This document shows, in pieces, positions 52,936 to 61,547 of a stretch of DNA of 64,000 nucleotides. Positions within the stretch are counted from its first letter, which is position 1. Each line of letters opens with the position of its first letter. Below the pieces are notes generated by a model, which was not told the origin of the DNA, did no database searches, and saw only the letters and a list, made by a program, of their open reading frames with translations. Made by a program: the position numbers and the translations under genes. Source of the stretch: JANQEA01 sp964582285 (GTDB lineage Bacteria > Bipolaricaulota > Bipolaricaulia > UBA7950 > UBA9294); assembly GCA_964582285.1 (NCBI GenBank), contig CAZORQ010000005.1:1-64000 (forward strand), in the 5' to 3' direction.

Positions 52936-53382
52936 TCAGATCACCTCAGCCTTTCCTCCTGCAGCCTCTATCTTGCGCCGTGCTTCCGCCGTGAAGTGAT
53001 GCGCTTGTACGACGAGCGGCTTGCTGAGTTCTCCGCGTCCGAGGATCTTAATGCGATCGATCCTCCCTTTCACGATTCCCGCCGTCAGTAGGCTTTGAAG
53101 ATCGATCGTGGCGTTCTTGTCGAACCGTTCGCCGAGTGTATCAACGTTCACGCACGCGTACTCCTTGCGGGTGTAATTGCGGAATCCTCTCTTCGGGAAA
53201 CGCATCCAGATCGGCGTTTGCCCTCCCTCGAAACCGAGACGGACACCTCCGCCACTACGCGAGTTCTGCCCCTTGGTCCCGCGTCCGCTTTCATGCCCGC
53301 CAAGTCCGGAGCCGTATCCACGCCCCACGCGCTTCCGGCGATGCCTGCTTCCTTTGGTTGGGCGAAGGTCCTCAAGCCTCAT
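52936..53382 (-). CDS. rplO: 50S ribosomal protein L15
   Basis: 148 residues with the basic glycine-rich N-terminal arm KRVGRGYGSGLGGHESGRG typical of L15 and a globular C-terminus. The ATG at 53382 overlaps the rpsE stop by 11 nt, so no gene fits between rpsE and rplO; the usual rpmD (L30) is missing from this place. Confidence 0.95.
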   Translation of the reverse strand: MRLEDLRPTKGSRHRRKRVGRGYGSGLGGHESGRGTKGQNSRSGGGVRLGFEGGQTPIWMRFPKRGFRNYTRKEYACVNVDTLGERFDKNATIDLQSLLTAGIVKGRIDRIKILGRGELSKPLVVQAHHFTAEARRKIEAAGGKAEVI

Positions 53383-53869
53383 CGCGGACCTCCCGCTTCT
53401 CAGCAATCCCGCGCAGCTCCTCGATCTCCCGCCGGCTCCTCAGCTGCGAGAGCCCTTCGATTGCCGCACGCGACAACGTCAGCGGGTTCGTCGTTCCGAT
53501 CGATTTCGTCAACACATCGTCGATTCCCACCAACCGGCAGATCGCGCCGACCGTCGTCCCGGCGATAACACCCGTTCCAGGATGCGCCGGCTTGAGAAGG
53601 ACCTGGCCTGCCTTGAAGCGCCCTGTGACTTCGTGGGGAATCGTTCCTTCCTCCCTATTGATACGGATGACATTCTTTTTCGCGTCGCGGATGGCCTGCT
53701 GGATCGCTCGGGGGATTTCGGTCGTACTGCCGACGCCCACACCAACTCGACCGTCCTTGTCGCCGACCACGATCGTGACACGGAATCGAAGATTCCTTCC
53801 GCCTTTCGTAACCTTGCTCACGCGACGGATGTCGATAATCTCGTTCTCAAACTCGTCGTGAACTCTCAA
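53372..53869 (-). CDS. rpsE: 30S ribosomal protein S5
   Basis: 165 residues of the decoding-fidelity protein S5: IDIRRVSKVTKGGRNLRF at the start, then VGDKDGRVGVGVG and the C-terminal AHPGTGVIAGTTVGAICRLVGI. The TTG at 53869 is preferred: it makes a 4-nt TTGA overlap with the rplR stop, has AAGGGGG 9 nt upstream and matches the usual N-terminus. An upstream GTG at 53893 is poorly spaced from its SD. Confidence 0.93.
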   Translation of the reverse strand: MRVHDEFENEIIDIRRVSKVTKGGRNLRFRVTIVVGDKDGRVGVGVGSTTEIPRAIQQAIRDAKKNVIRINREEGTIPHEVTGRFKAGQVLLKPAHPGTGVIAGTTVGAICRLVGIDDVLTKSIGTTNPLTLSRAAIEGLSQLRSRREIEELRGIAEKREVRDEA

Positions 53870-54228
53870 AATCGCAATCCCCCTTTGCGACACGCCTCCG
53901 CGAAGGAGGAGACAACTCCGTGGTACGGATGGCCACCTCGATCAAAGACGACCGCCTCGATCCCGCTCGTTGAAGCTCTCTCAGACAGGATCTTCCCAAG
54001 CATTTCGGCCGCAGCAACATTGGGTCCCGATACGGCTGCACGGATCTCAGGTTCTACCGTAGACGCCTGAGCCAGCGTTCGCCCAGCATCATCGTCGATC
54101 ACTTGCGCATAGAGATGCCTAAGCGTTTTCGTCACACAGAGGCGAGGCCGGTCACTCGTCCCACGGATCTTCCTGCGGATCCGCCTGTGCCGTTTGAGCC
54201 GTTCAGCAGCTCGATCGAATCTTGCCAT
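53866..54228 (-). CDS. rplR: 50S ribosomal protein L18
   Basis: 120 residues of the 5S rRNA-binding protein L18: basic KRHRRIRRKIRGTSDRPRL, then RHLYAQVIDDDAGRTLAQAS, ending FAEACRKGGLRF. The ATG at 54228 lies 13 nt after rplF with GTGAGGG upstream; the longer frame runs into rplF and lacks an SD. Confidence 0.95.
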   Translation of the reverse strand: MARFDRAAERLKRHRRIRRKIRGTSDRPRLCVTKTLRHLYAQVIDDDAGRTLAQASTVEPEIRAAVSGPNVAAAEMLGKILSERASTSGIEAVVFDRGGHPYHGVVSSFAEACRKGGLRF

Positions 54229-54241
54229 CGCCCTCACACTC

Positions 54242-54796
54242 CTACCCTGCGGCCCCAGGACCGCCGAGCTTGCCGGCCTTCTGGATGACCTGTTCGTCCC
54301 TGTACCGGATCCCTTTGCCGTCATAGACATTCGGCTTCCGGAACGCTCGAATCTCCGCCGCGGTCTGGCCTACCTGTTGCTTGTCTGCGCCGCGTACGAT
54401 GATCTCATTCGGGTTCGGGAGTTCGACCTCCACGTCCTTTGGAAGCTCGTACTCCATGGGCAACGAATACCCCAAATCGAGGACTAACGTTTCCCCTTGC
54501 AGCCGAGCTCGATACCCCAGTCCGCGAACAAGCAACGTCTTCTCCCATCGTTGCGACACACCATGGACCATGTTCGCGAGAAGGCTACGATACAGCCCGT
54601 GGAATGCACGGTACTCCTTGCCTTCTCGTCGTCGAGAGACGGTCGCTTCGCTATCGTCAACAGCGATCTCAACCATGTCAGGACGGAACGGCTGCTCCAG
54701 GCGCCCATGCTTCCCTTCGACCGTGAACGTTGCTGCGTCGACGGATACCTTCACACCGTCCGGAATCGCAATCGGAACCTTACCAACTTTGGACAT
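54242..54796 (-). CDS. rplF: 50S ribosomal protein L6
   Basis: 184 residues of L6 with two homologous beta domains. The start MSKVGKVPIAIPDGV is canonical, and the C-terminal LPNPNEIIVRGADKQQVGQT and YDGKGIRYRDE are conserved. The ATG at 54796 lies 13 nt after the rpsH stop. Confidence 0.96.
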   Translation of the reverse strand: MSKVGKVPIAIPDGVKVSVDAATFTVEGKHGRLEQPFRPDMVEIAVDDSEATVSRRREGKEYRAFHGLYRSLLANMVHGVSQRWEKTLLVRGLGYRARLQGETLVLDLGYSLPMEYELPKDVEVELPNPNEIIVRGADKQQVGQTAAEIRAFRKPNVYDGKGIRYRDEQVIQKAGKLGGPGAAG

Positions 54797-54809
54797 CGCT
54801 CTTGTCTCC

Positions 54810-55214
54810 CTACCAAACCTCGCAAAGGACCTCGCCGCCAATTCCGCGAGCCTCCGCCTCTTTCCCCGAGAGAATTCCCTGTGACGTCGAGATGATCGCA
54901 ATCCCCATGCCCGCAAGCGGACGTGGAATCGCATCCTTGCCCGCGTAGACACGCCGACTTGGTTTGCTCACCAGATGAATCTCGCTGATTGCCCGTTTCG
55001 CTGTTGTCCGCTCGCCCTTGTACTTGAGCCGGATGCTCAGCTTCGGCTGCGGCTGCTCCTCGATCGTCTCGTATCCCTCGATGTATCCCTCCTGCTCGAG
55101 GATCTTCGCAATGGCCTCCTTGAGCTTCGAGTGAGGCATTGTGAGATCGGAGTGATAGCGACGATTCGCGTTACGAATCCGCGTGAGCATGTCTCCTATT
55201 GGGTATGGAATCAT
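54810..55214 (-). CDS. rpsH: 30S ribosomal protein S8
   Basis: 134 residues of S8: N-terminal YPIGDMLTRIRNANRRYHSD and the conserved C-terminal AIISTSQGILSGKEAEARGI that binds 16S rRNA helix 21. Nine nt follow the rpsN stop. In E. coli S8 is the translational repressor of this operon. Confidence 0.96.
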   Translation of the reverse strand: MIPYPIGDMLTRIRNANRRYHSDLTMPHSKLKEAIAKILEQEGYIEGYETIEEQPQPKLSIRLKYKGERTTAKRAISEIHLVSKPSRRVYAGKDAIPRPLAGMGIAIISTSQGILSGKEAEARGIGGEVLCEVW

Positions 55215-55223
55215 CGTCTCCCC

Positions 55224-55409
55224 TTACCAGCTCGCCTTCTTCACGCCCGGGATTTCGCCGTTATGTGCCAGTTTCCGAAAGCACAGTCGGCAGATCCCGA
55301 AATCGCGAATGTACCCATGGGAACGCCCGCACAGGTTACAGCGATGGTATGCGCGAGCCCTGAACTTCGGCGTTCTCCTGCTTTTAACAATCAGAGATGT
55401 TCGTGCCAT
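55224..55409 (-). CDS. rpsN: 30S ribosomal protein S14, type Z (zinc-binding)
   Basis: 61 residues, the short zinc form of S14 with two CxxC pairs (CNLC and CRLC) around SHGYIRDFGI. The short type is usual in Gram-positive and deep-branching bacteria, while most proteobacteria have the 100-residue cysteine-free form. Confidence 0.96.
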   Translation of the reverse strand: MARTSLIVKSRRTPKFRARAYHRCNLCGRSHGYIRDFGICRLCFRKLAHNGEIPGVKKASW

Positions 55410-55418
55410 CTTCGCCCC

Positions 55419-55955
55419 TTAGTCCTTGAACGGAAGCCCTAGTCCCTTGAGAAGCGCGTATCCATCACGATCCGTCCTCGCAGACGTGACAATCGTAATA
55501 TCCATCCCTTGCGCCTTGACAACCTCGTTGTATTCGATCTCCGGGAATGTAATCTGCTCGCTCAGACCGAGCGTGTAATTGCCCCGCCCGTCGAATGCCC
55601 CGGACGAGAGTCCACGGAAATCGCGGATTCCCGGAAGGACGACGTTGAACAGCCGGTTGAGAAACTCGTAGGCTAGGTTGCCACGAAGCGTGACCATACA
55701 GCCAATGGGATCTCCCTGAACAAGCTTGAAATCCGATATGGACTTCTTCGCCTTGGTGACAACCGGCTTTTGCCCGGTCATTTTCGTCAAGTTCTTGACC
55801 GCCCCTTCGAGCACCTTGGGGTTGTCCTTCTCCCCGATGCCCATGTTGACGGTCACCTTCAGCACGCGAGGGATCTCCATCACATTCGTGAGCTCCAGCT
55901 CTTCCTGCAGCTTGGGCGCAACGTCCGCCAGGTATCGTTCACGTAGCATGGTCAC
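55419..55955 (-). CDS. rplE: 50S ribosomal protein L5
   Basis: 178 residues of the 5S rRNA-binding protein L5: MLRERYLADVAPKLQEEL, then VTVNMGIGEKDNP and RDFRGLSSGAFDGRGNYTLG. A GTG at 55955 is suggested because it forms a 4-nt overlap with the rplX stop and GGGGAG lies 8 nt upstream; ATG at 55949 is two codons later and possible. Confidence 0.94.
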   Translation of the reverse strand: MTMLRERYLADVAPKLQEELELTNVMEIPRVLKVTVNMGIGEKDNPKVLEGAVKNLTKMTGQKPVVTKAKKSISDFKLVQGDPIGCMVTLRGNLAYEFLNRLFNVVLPGIRDFRGLSSGAFDGRGNYTLGLSEQITFPEIEYNEVVKAQGMDITIVTSARTDRDGYALLKGLGLPFKD

Positions 55956-56263
55956 TCGAAAATCTCCCCGCATCGCTTGCAGCGACGCATCTTCCGTCCT
56001 TCAACCTTGGTGAACCCAACACGCGTCGGTTCATCGCACTCAGGACAGATCGGCAGCACATTGGACATGTGGATCGTCCCTTCACGCTGAATGATCCCCG
56101 GCTGTCGGAGACTCTGCGTCGCACGTTGATGTTTTGTGATCATATTCACGTTCTCAACGATGATCCGATGCTTCTCGGGAATGACGCTGAGGACCCGTCC
56201 CGTCCTTCCGCGATCGTTTCCCGCCACAACCTGAACGCGATCTCCCTTGCGTATTTTGCTCAT
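55952..56263 (-). CDS. rplX: 50S ribosomal protein L24
   Basis: 103 residues with the KOW motif KIRKGDRVQVVAGNDRGRTG at the N-terminus and a C-terminal extension with two CxxC pairs (CPEC and CKRC), a zinc-ribbon seen in the C+ form. It initiates 50S assembly on 23S rRNA. Confidence 0.96.
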   Translation of the reverse strand: MSKIRKGDRVQVVAGNDRGRTGRVLSVIPEKHRIIVENVNMITKHQRATQSLRQPGIIQREGTIHMSNVLPICPECDEPTRVGFTKVEGRKMRRCKRCGEIFE

Positions 56264-56272
56264 TCTCTTCTC

Positions 56273-56641
56273 CTACAAGACCTCGGGCGCCAGGGAGATG
56301 ATCCGCATCATCTTCTTGTCGCGCAGTTCCCTCGCCACGGGTCCGAAGACACGCGTCCCCAATGGCTCCCCTTGGGGATTGATCAACACAATCGCGTTGT
56401 CATCGAAGCGGATGTACGTTCCGTCCTTTCGGCGATACGGACGGCGGGTGCGGACAATCACGCCGCGAACGATCTGTCCTTTCTCGATGTCGCTCGTCGG
56501 AAGTCGCTTCCGAACCGACCCTACAACGATATCCCCGATCTCACCGACGCGTCGATGGGAAGGACCCAGTACGTTGATGCAGCGGACGGCTTTCGCGCCC
56601 GAGTTGTCTGCGACCTTCAGCATGGTCTGCATCTGAATCAT
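56273..56641 (-). CDS. rplN: 50S ribosomal protein L14
   Basis: 122 residues beginning MIQMQTMLKVADNSGAKAV, the canonical L14 start, and ending in the conserved LRDKKMMRIISLAPEVL. The ATG at 56641 is 2 nt after the rpsQ stop. Confidence 0.96.
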   Translation of the reverse strand: MIQMQTMLKVADNSGAKAVRCINVLGPSHRRVGEIGDIVVGSVRKRLPTSDIEKGQIVRGVIVRTRRPYRRKDGTYIRFDDNAIVLINPQGEPLGTRVFGPVARELRDKKMMRIISLAPEVL

Positions 56642-56643
56642 GG

Positions 56644-56889
56644 CTAGACCTCCACCTTCTCGACGATTTCGATCAGCCTCCACCGCTTCATCCGGCTGAG
56701 AGGGCGACACTCCTCGATCCTTACGAGATCACCAACAGATGCTTCCTCTCGCGGATCATGCACATGGAACTTGAAGTGCCTTCGGATGTGCTTCCGATAC
56801 CGGCGGTGCAGGCGCCGCTCCTCCGCTCGGACGACGATCGTCTGTGTCATGCGATCGCTCACAACTCGCCCGATCTTTACCTTCTTCAT
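56644..56889 (-). CDS. rpsQ: 30S ribosomal protein S17
   Basis: 81 residues, OB-fold S17: KIGRVVSDRMTQTIVVRAEE, then FKVHDP-type loop (here FHVHDPREEASVGDLVRIEE). It overlaps the rpmC stop by 4 nt. Confidence 0.95.
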   Translation of the reverse strand: MKKVKIGRVVSDRMTQTIVVRAEERRLHRRYRKHIRRHFKFHVHDPREEASVGDLVRIEECRPLSRMKRWRLIEIVEKVEV

Positions 56890-57086
56890 TGCGTCGCCTC
56901 CTGCGCCATCTGCCTCATCACCGTCATGACTCGCGCGATGTCTTGTCTTGTCTTCTTGATCTCGGCCGTGTTATCGAGCTCCCCGCTTACACGCTGGAAC
57001 CGAAGATTGAACAGCTTCCGCTTCAGCTCCGCCTCCTGCTGCACAAGCTCGTCGCGCGTGAGTTCGCGCAATTCGATCGCCTTCAT
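56886..57086 (-). CDS. rpmC: 50S ribosomal protein L29
   Basis: 66 residues forming the two long helices of L29 (MKAIELRELTRDELVQQEAE, then FNLRFQRVSGELDNTAEIKK). It overlaps rplP and rpsQ by 4 nt each. It binds near the tunnel exit, where SRP and trigger factor dock. Confidence 0.95.
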   Translation of the reverse strand: MKAIELRELTRDELVQQEAELKRKLFNLRFQRVSGELDNTAEIKKTRQDIARVMTVMRQMAQEATQ

Positions 57087-57514
57087 ACCTCTCCCCCCAG
57101 AACGATCCGTCGCTTCAGCCGCGTCCGGATCGGGAGCTTGTGCCCGACAAGCTCGTGAATCCGTTTCGCCAATTGATCACTGACTCCCGAGATCTCAAAC
57201 AAGACCGTCCCGGGACGGACCGAAGCAACCCAATGGTCGACCGCGCCTTTCCCTTTTCCCATCCGCGCTTCGGCCGGGTGTTTCGTGATCGGCTTGTCGG
57301 GGAAGATGCGAATCCAGATACGCGCGCCACGCTGTGTCGTCCGCGCGATCGTTGTACGACAGGCTTCGATCTGCGCCGCGCTAATCCATGCGGGTTCGAG
57401 CGACTGGATGCCGTACTCGCCAAACTCGATCTGTCCGCCACGCGTCGCCTTGCCTCTCCGGCGCCCGCGATGCGTCTTTCGGTGCTTCGTTCGTTTTGGG
57501 AAGAGAAGTGCCAT
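57083..57514 (-). CDS. rplP: 50S ribosomal protein L16
   Basis: 143 residues of L16: LLFPKRTKHRKTHRGRRRGK at the start, then IRIFPDKPITKHPAEARMGK and KGAVDHWVASVRPG. It contacts the A-site tRNA elbow region. One nt gap from rpsC. Confidence 0.96.
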   Translation of the reverse strand: MALLFPKRTKHRKTHRGRRRGKATRGGQIEFGEYGIQSLEPAWISAAQIEACRTTIARTTQRGARIWIRIFPDKPITKHPAEARMGKGKGAVDHWVASVRPGTVLFEISGVSDQLAKRIHELVGHKLPIRTRLKRRIVLGGEV

Positions 57515-57515
57515 G

Positions 57516-58169
57516 TCAGCTTACCTCATCTCGCTCGCCGCGATGCGGCCGCTCGCCACGGAAGACCCATGCCTTGACGCCGATGTTCCCGTACTTCGTC
57601 CGGGCTTCCACGAGCCCGTAGTCAATATCCGCGCGTAGCGTCTGAAGCGGGATTCTTCCTTCCTTCATCGTGATTGAACGAGCAATGTCTCCACCGCCGA
57701 GGCGTCCGCTGACCTTGAGTTTGACGCCTTCAGCCCTCGCTCCCATCACACGTCGAATCGCTTCCTTCATTGCACGAGCCGGGGCCGTACGGTTCTCAAT
57801 CTGGATCGCCACATCCTGGGCCACCAACCGTGCCTCAAGATCCGGTCGCTCGATCTCCTGAATTGAAATCTTCACGGTCCGTCCCGTCAGATTCTCTAGA
57901 GCCGATTGGAGTTTCTCGATCTCGCTTCCGCCTCGGCCGATAATGATTCCGGGGCGAGCCGATCGGATGACAATTGAGACGCGATCCTCTTTCGAACGTT
58001 CAATATTGACCTCCGATACCGACGCACGACGGTACCGATCGTAGACCAACTCGCGGATCCGCCGATCCTCGGCAATGTATTCCGGAGCCAGTCTTGGGTT
58101 GAACCAGTTCGAAACCCACTTCCGATTTACCCCTACTCGGAAACCGATCGGATGGACTTTCTGCCCCAT
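57516..58169 (-). CDS. rpsC: 30S ribosomal protein S3
   Basis: 217 residues. MGQKVHPIGFRVGVNRKWVS is the classic S3 start. The KH domain (IVIRSARPGIIIGRGGSEIE) and C-terminal domain (GARAEGVKLKVSGRLGGGDI) are present. Start and rplV stop share one base (TAATG). Confidence 0.96.
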   Translation of the reverse strand: MGQKVHPIGFRVGVNRKWVSNWFNPRLAPEYIAEDRRIRELVYDRYRRASVSEVNIERSKEDRVSIVIRSARPGIIIGRGGSEIEKLQSALENLTGRTVKISIQEIERPDLEARLVAQDVAIQIENRTAPARAMKEAIRRVMGARAEGVKLKVSGRLGGGDIARSITMKEGRIPLQTLRADIDYGLVEARTKYGNIGVKAWVFRGERPHRGERDEVS

Positions 58170-58513
58170 TACGACTCACTCTCCCCGTCGCCAACCACAA
58201 TCGTGATATGACTCGTCGGCCGGCGGATGATGTCCGCCCGTCCGTACGCTCGCGGTCTCAGTCGGCGCAATGCTCTGCCCATGTCGACTGCCGCACGCAC
58301 AACAACCAGTTCGTCGACATCGACATCGTAGTTGTTCTCCGCGTTTGCTATCGCCGACTCGAGCGTCTTGCGGATCGGCGTCGCCGCCTTTTTCGTCGAC
58401 AGCTGAACGATCCTCAACGCTTCGTTTACGCCCTTCCCCCGGATTGCGTCGACAACCAATCGCGCCTTCCGTGGCGAGATGCGTACGAACTTCGAAATTG
58501 CCCGTGCTTGCAT
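58169..58513 (-). CDS. rplV: 50S ribosomal protein L22
   Basis: 114 residues of L22: KFVRISPRKARLVVDAIRGK, then the tunnel-lining loop region (RLRPRAYGRADIIRRPTSHI). 8-nt gap from rpsS. Confidence 0.96.
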   Translation of the reverse strand: MQARAISKFVRISPRKARLVVDAIRGKGVNEALRIVQLSTKKAATPIRKTLESAIANAENNYDVDVDELVVVRAAVDMGRALRRLRPRAYGRADIIRRPTSHITIVVGDGESES

Positions 58514-58521
58514 TGTTACTC

Positions 58522-58806
58522 CTACGTCAGGCTGGGAGCCCGCTTCTTCTTCATCCCGCCGTGGCCTCGAAAGGTTCGGGTGGGAGCGAACTCACCCAAC
58601 TTGTGGCCGACCATGTTCTCAACGATATAGACCGGCACGTGGAGCTTGCCGTTGTGTACCTTGATCGTCAACCCAACCATCTCGGGCGTCACCATCGAGG
58701 ATCGCGACCACGTGGTGATTTCCGTGATCTCGCCACGCTTGGCGCGCTGAACCTTCTTCTGAAGGCTCTCCTTCACGTACGGCCCCTTCTTCATCGATCT
58801 CGGCAT
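58522..58806 (-). CDS. rpsS: 30S ribosomal protein S19
   Basis: 94 residues of S19: MPRSMKKGPYVKESLQKKV, then WSRSSMVTPEMVGLTIKVHN and GHKLGEFAPTRTFRGH. 9-nt gap from rplB. Confidence 0.96.
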   Translation of the reverse strand: MPRSMKKGPYVKESLQKKVQRAKRGEITEITTWSRSSMVTPEMVGLTIKVHNGKLHVPVYIVENMVGHKLGEFAPTRTFRGHGGMKKKRAPSLT

Positions 58807-58815
58807 TCCGACTCC

Positions 58816-59652
58816 TTAGCGCCGACCCTTACCGGCACGACGCACGATCAGGGCGCTTGACTTCTTCCTCTTCTTCCGCGTTCGACCGCCCTTGGCCAGT
58901 TTCCCGGTCGGTGATACTTGTGGCCGCCCCACACGTGCGCGACCTTCTCCACCACCGTGCGGATGATCGACCGGGTTCATCGCAACACCTCTCACGCGCG
59001 GCTTTCGCCCGAGGTGTCTGACACGCCCGGCCTTTCCATGCTTGATGTTCTTGTGGTCAGGATTCGACACTTCACCGATCGTCGCACGACATGATGTGTT
59101 GAAGATTCTCACCTCACCCGAAGGGAGGCGAATGTGGGCGCGCTTGCCCTCCTTGCCGATCAGTTTCGCGGATGTTCCGGCCGATCGCGCGATCTTGCCG
59201 CCGCTTCCCGGCGAGAACTCGAGGTTATGAATCACGGACCCGAGCGGTATTCGGGATAGGGGCATGGCATTCCCCACCCGAACCTCCGCTGTCTCTCCCG
59301 CCTCGACCCTGCCACCAATCTCCAGTTCCATAGGCGCGAGAATGTATCTCTTCTCCCCATCTGCATAGTGCAACAACGTGATCCAAGCCGAGCGGTTCGG
59401 ATCGTATTCGCGCGTGACGATCCGCGCCGGGATCCCATCCTTGTCTCGAGCGAAGTCGATCAGGCGGTATCTCCGCTTGTGCCCCCCGCCACGCCATCGC
59501 GACGTGATCCGCCCTTGGCTGTTCCGGCCCCCCGTCTTCTTGATCGGCCGTAGCAAGCTCTTCTCTGGAGCAACGTCAGACAGCCCGCTGTAGTCCGGAT
59601 GCTCTGCATGACGCCGACCAGGAGATGTCGGCTTGTATCGTTTGAGCGCCAT
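58816..59652 (-). CDS. rplB: 50S ribosomal protein L2
   Basis: 278 residues of the peptidyl-transferase-associated protein L2. The N-terminus is RYKPTSPGRRHAE, and the catalytically important C-terminal segment RGVAMNPVDHPHGGGEGR is intact, including the conserved His. 5-nt gap from rplW. Confidence 0.97.
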   Translation of the reverse strand: MALKRYKPTSPGRRHAEHPDYSGLSDVAPEKSLLRPIKKTGGRNSQGRITSRWRGGGHKRRYRLIDFARDKDGIPARIVTREYDPNRSAWITLLHYADGEKRYILAPMELEIGGRVEAGETAEVRVGNAMPLSRIPLGSVIHNLEFSPGSGGKIARSAGTSAKLIGKEGKRAHIRLPSGEVRIFNTSCRATIGEVSNPDHKNIKHGKAGRVRHLGRKPRVRGVAMNPVDHPHGGGEGRARVGRPQVSPTGKLAKGGRTRKKRKKSSALIVRRAGKGRR

Positions 59653-59657
59653 ATCGC

Positions 59658-59957
59658 TTATCCTCCCATGATGTCGATCTGATCACCGGGCGCTAGACGG
59701 ACAATCGCTTTGCGCCACCGGGATGTTCGACCATGGAGCTGACTGAGTCGTTCTCGTCGAGGCTTCCCCTTCATGTTCGCCGTCCACACCTTCTCCACGT
59801 GAACCTTGAACAGTTCCTCAACAGCCTTCTTGATCTGGATTTTGTTCGCGCCAAGCGCGACCCGAAACGCGTACTTCCGATCCTCCATCTGCTCCCATGT
59901 ATTCTCCGTTAGGATCGGCGCAATCAGCACGTCCTCGGGATACGCAAACTTCGTCAT
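59658..59957 (-). CDS. rplW: 50S ribosomal protein L23
   Basis: 99 residues of L23, the tunnel-exit docking protein: VLIAPILTENTWEQMEDRKY, then LGANKIQIKKAVEELFKVHV. It overlaps rplD by 4 nt. Confidence 0.95.
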   Translation of the reverse strand: MTKFAYPEDVLIAPILTENTWEQMEDRKYAFRVALGANKIQIKKAVEELFKVHVEKVWTANMKGKPRRERLSQLHGRTSRWRKAIVRLAPGDQIDIMGG

Positions 59958-60589
59958 GACCGGAACCTCTCCTCCAGCTCTTCAACCGCACCCACCGTCA
60001 TCAACAAGTGATCGTGGCGAATGATGTCATAAACATTGACCCCCCCACAGGCAATGCATTTCACCCAGGGGAGGTTGGTAAATGACTTCTTCGTCGAGCG
60101 ATTGTACTCCGTCGACGCGACGACAACCAGCGTGCTGCCGGCCAGCTCGAGTCGTTCAAGCAGGGCCACGGCAGCCTTGGTTTTCGGCTCATCGAATCCG
60201 ATCCGATCGATCAGCGTCAGGCGACCCTCATTGGCCCGGTCGGACAGCGCAGAAGCAAGTGCTCCCCGCTTCATCTTGCGCGTCAGTTTCGTCTCGTACG
60301 ATCGTGGCTTGGGACCGAATGTTGTGCCCCCGCCGACCCACAGCGGCGATCGCCGGGAGCCGGCTCGTGCTCGCCCGGTCCCCTTCTGACGCCAAGGCTT
60401 CCGTCCGCCTCCCCTGACTTCGCCGCGCGTCTTTGTCGAGTGCGTTCCTTGTCGTCGGTTGGCCAGCTGCATCCGGACGGCTCGGTAGAGGAGATCCTCA
60501 TTGACAGCCACACCGAACACGTCTTCACTCAGCGCTTTGGCCTGTGGGGCGTCCTGCCCCGCAAATTGGAATAGTCTTGCCTCAGTCAT
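59954..60589 (-). CDS. rplD: 50S ribosomal protein L4
   Basis: 211 residues of L4: the internal loop that enters the tunnel is QGTHSTKTRGEVRGGGRKPW followed by QKGTGRARAGSRR. It overlaps rplC and rplW by 4 nt. E. coli L4 autoregulates the S10 operon; no leader for that is visible here because fusA precedes rpsJ directly. Confidence 0.96.
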   Translation of the reverse strand: MTEARLFQFAGQDAPQAKALSEDVFGVAVNEDLLYRAVRMQLANRRQGTHSTKTRGEVRGGGRKPWRQKGTGRARAGSRRSPLWVGGGTTFGPKPRSYETKLTRKMKRGALASALSDRANEGRLTLIDRIGFDEPKTKAAVALLERLELAGSTLVVVASTEYNRSTKKSFTNLPWVKCIACGGVNVYDIIRHDHLLMTVGAVEELEERFRS

Positions 60590-61206
60590 GTTGCTTTCCC
60601 CAGTTCAAGGATTGTCCCGCGGGAGCCCGGGGTCGCACCCTTGAGCACAAGAAGGTTCCGCTCCGGATCAACGCGAAGAACCTGCAGCCCCTTGACTGTA
60701 ACTCGCCGCGAACCCGTGTGACCCGGCATTTTCTTTCCCTTCATGACACGTCCGGGCTTCACGCACATCCCAATCGAGCCTGGGCGGCGATGAAAATGCG
60801 ATCCGTGGGTCTTCGGCCCTCCAGCGAAGTCCCATCGCTTCACGACACCCTGGAACCCAAGCCCCTTGGAGACCCCCGCGACGTTGATCTTCTCGCCCTC
60901 GGAGAAAATATCGACGCCGATGACATCGCCAACGTTGTATTCGTCAGGATTGTCAACGCGAACCTCGAACAGCCGGCGGCATGGCGCAACGTCCGCCTTC
61001 TGATAGTGGCCAAGCAACGGTTTCGTCGCCCGTGATTCCTTCAGATCCCCATGTCCCAGCTGAAGAGCGTTGTATCCGTCGGATTCGACCGTCTTGATCT
61101 GCACAACGGTGCATGGTCGTGCTTCGACAACCGTGGCGCCGACTGCGCGATCTTCGACGAACAATTGGGTCATCCCAATCTTACGCCCGAGGATTCCTTG
61201 TCCCAT
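60586..61206 (-). CDS. rplC: 50S ribosomal protein L3
   Basis: 206 residues of L3: GILGRKIGMTQLFVEDRAVG, then SKGLGFQGVVKRWDFAGGPK and GSIGMCVKPGRVMKGKKMPG. 30-nt gap from rpsJ. It sits near the peptidyl transferase centre. Confidence 0.96.
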   Translation of the reverse strand: MGQGILGRKIGMTQLFVEDRAVGATVVEARPCTVVQIKTVESDGYNALQLGHGDLKESRATKPLLGHYQKADVAPCRRLFEVRVDNPDEYNVGDVIGVDIFSEGEKINVAGVSKGLGFQGVVKRWDFAGGPKTHGSHFHRRPGSIGMCVKPGRVMKGKKMPGHTGSRRVTVKGLQVLRVDPERNLLVLKGATPGSRGTILELGKAT

Positions 61207-61236
61207 TGTCCGCTACCCTCCGTAGTTTCGTCTGTT

Positions 61237-61545
61237 CTAGAGCTTGATTTCGATGTCAATCCCCGTGGGGAGCTCGATATCCATGAGCGCGTTGATCGTT
61301 TCCGACGTCGGCTCTTTGATGTCCAACAGCCGAGTGTGGATTCGACGCTCAAAATGCTCCATCGAGCGCTTGTCGATGTGCGGAGAGCGCAGCACGGTAT
61401 AGATGCGGCGCTTGGCCGGCAGCGGAATGGGTCCTGAAATCTTCGCTCGGGTCTCCATCGCCGATTCCACGATCTTGCGGATCGAGCTTTCCACCAACTC
61501 ATGATCGTATCCACGCAGCTTGATTCGTATCTTCTCTCTCGCCAT
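61237..61545 (-). CDS. rpsJ: 30S ribosomal protein S10
   Basis: 102 residues of S10 (KIRIKLRGYDHELVESSIRK, then GPIPLPAKRRIYTVLRSPH). It lies only 2 nt after fusA; tufA, which usually separates the two, is absent. S10 also acts as NusE in antitermination in other bacteria. Confidence 0.96.
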   Translation of the reverse strand: MAREKIRIKLRGYDHELVESSIRKIVESAMETRAKISGPIPLPAKRRIYTVLRSPHIDKRSMEHFERRIHTRLLDIKEPTSETINALMDIELPTGIDIEIKL

Positions 61546-61547
61546 GC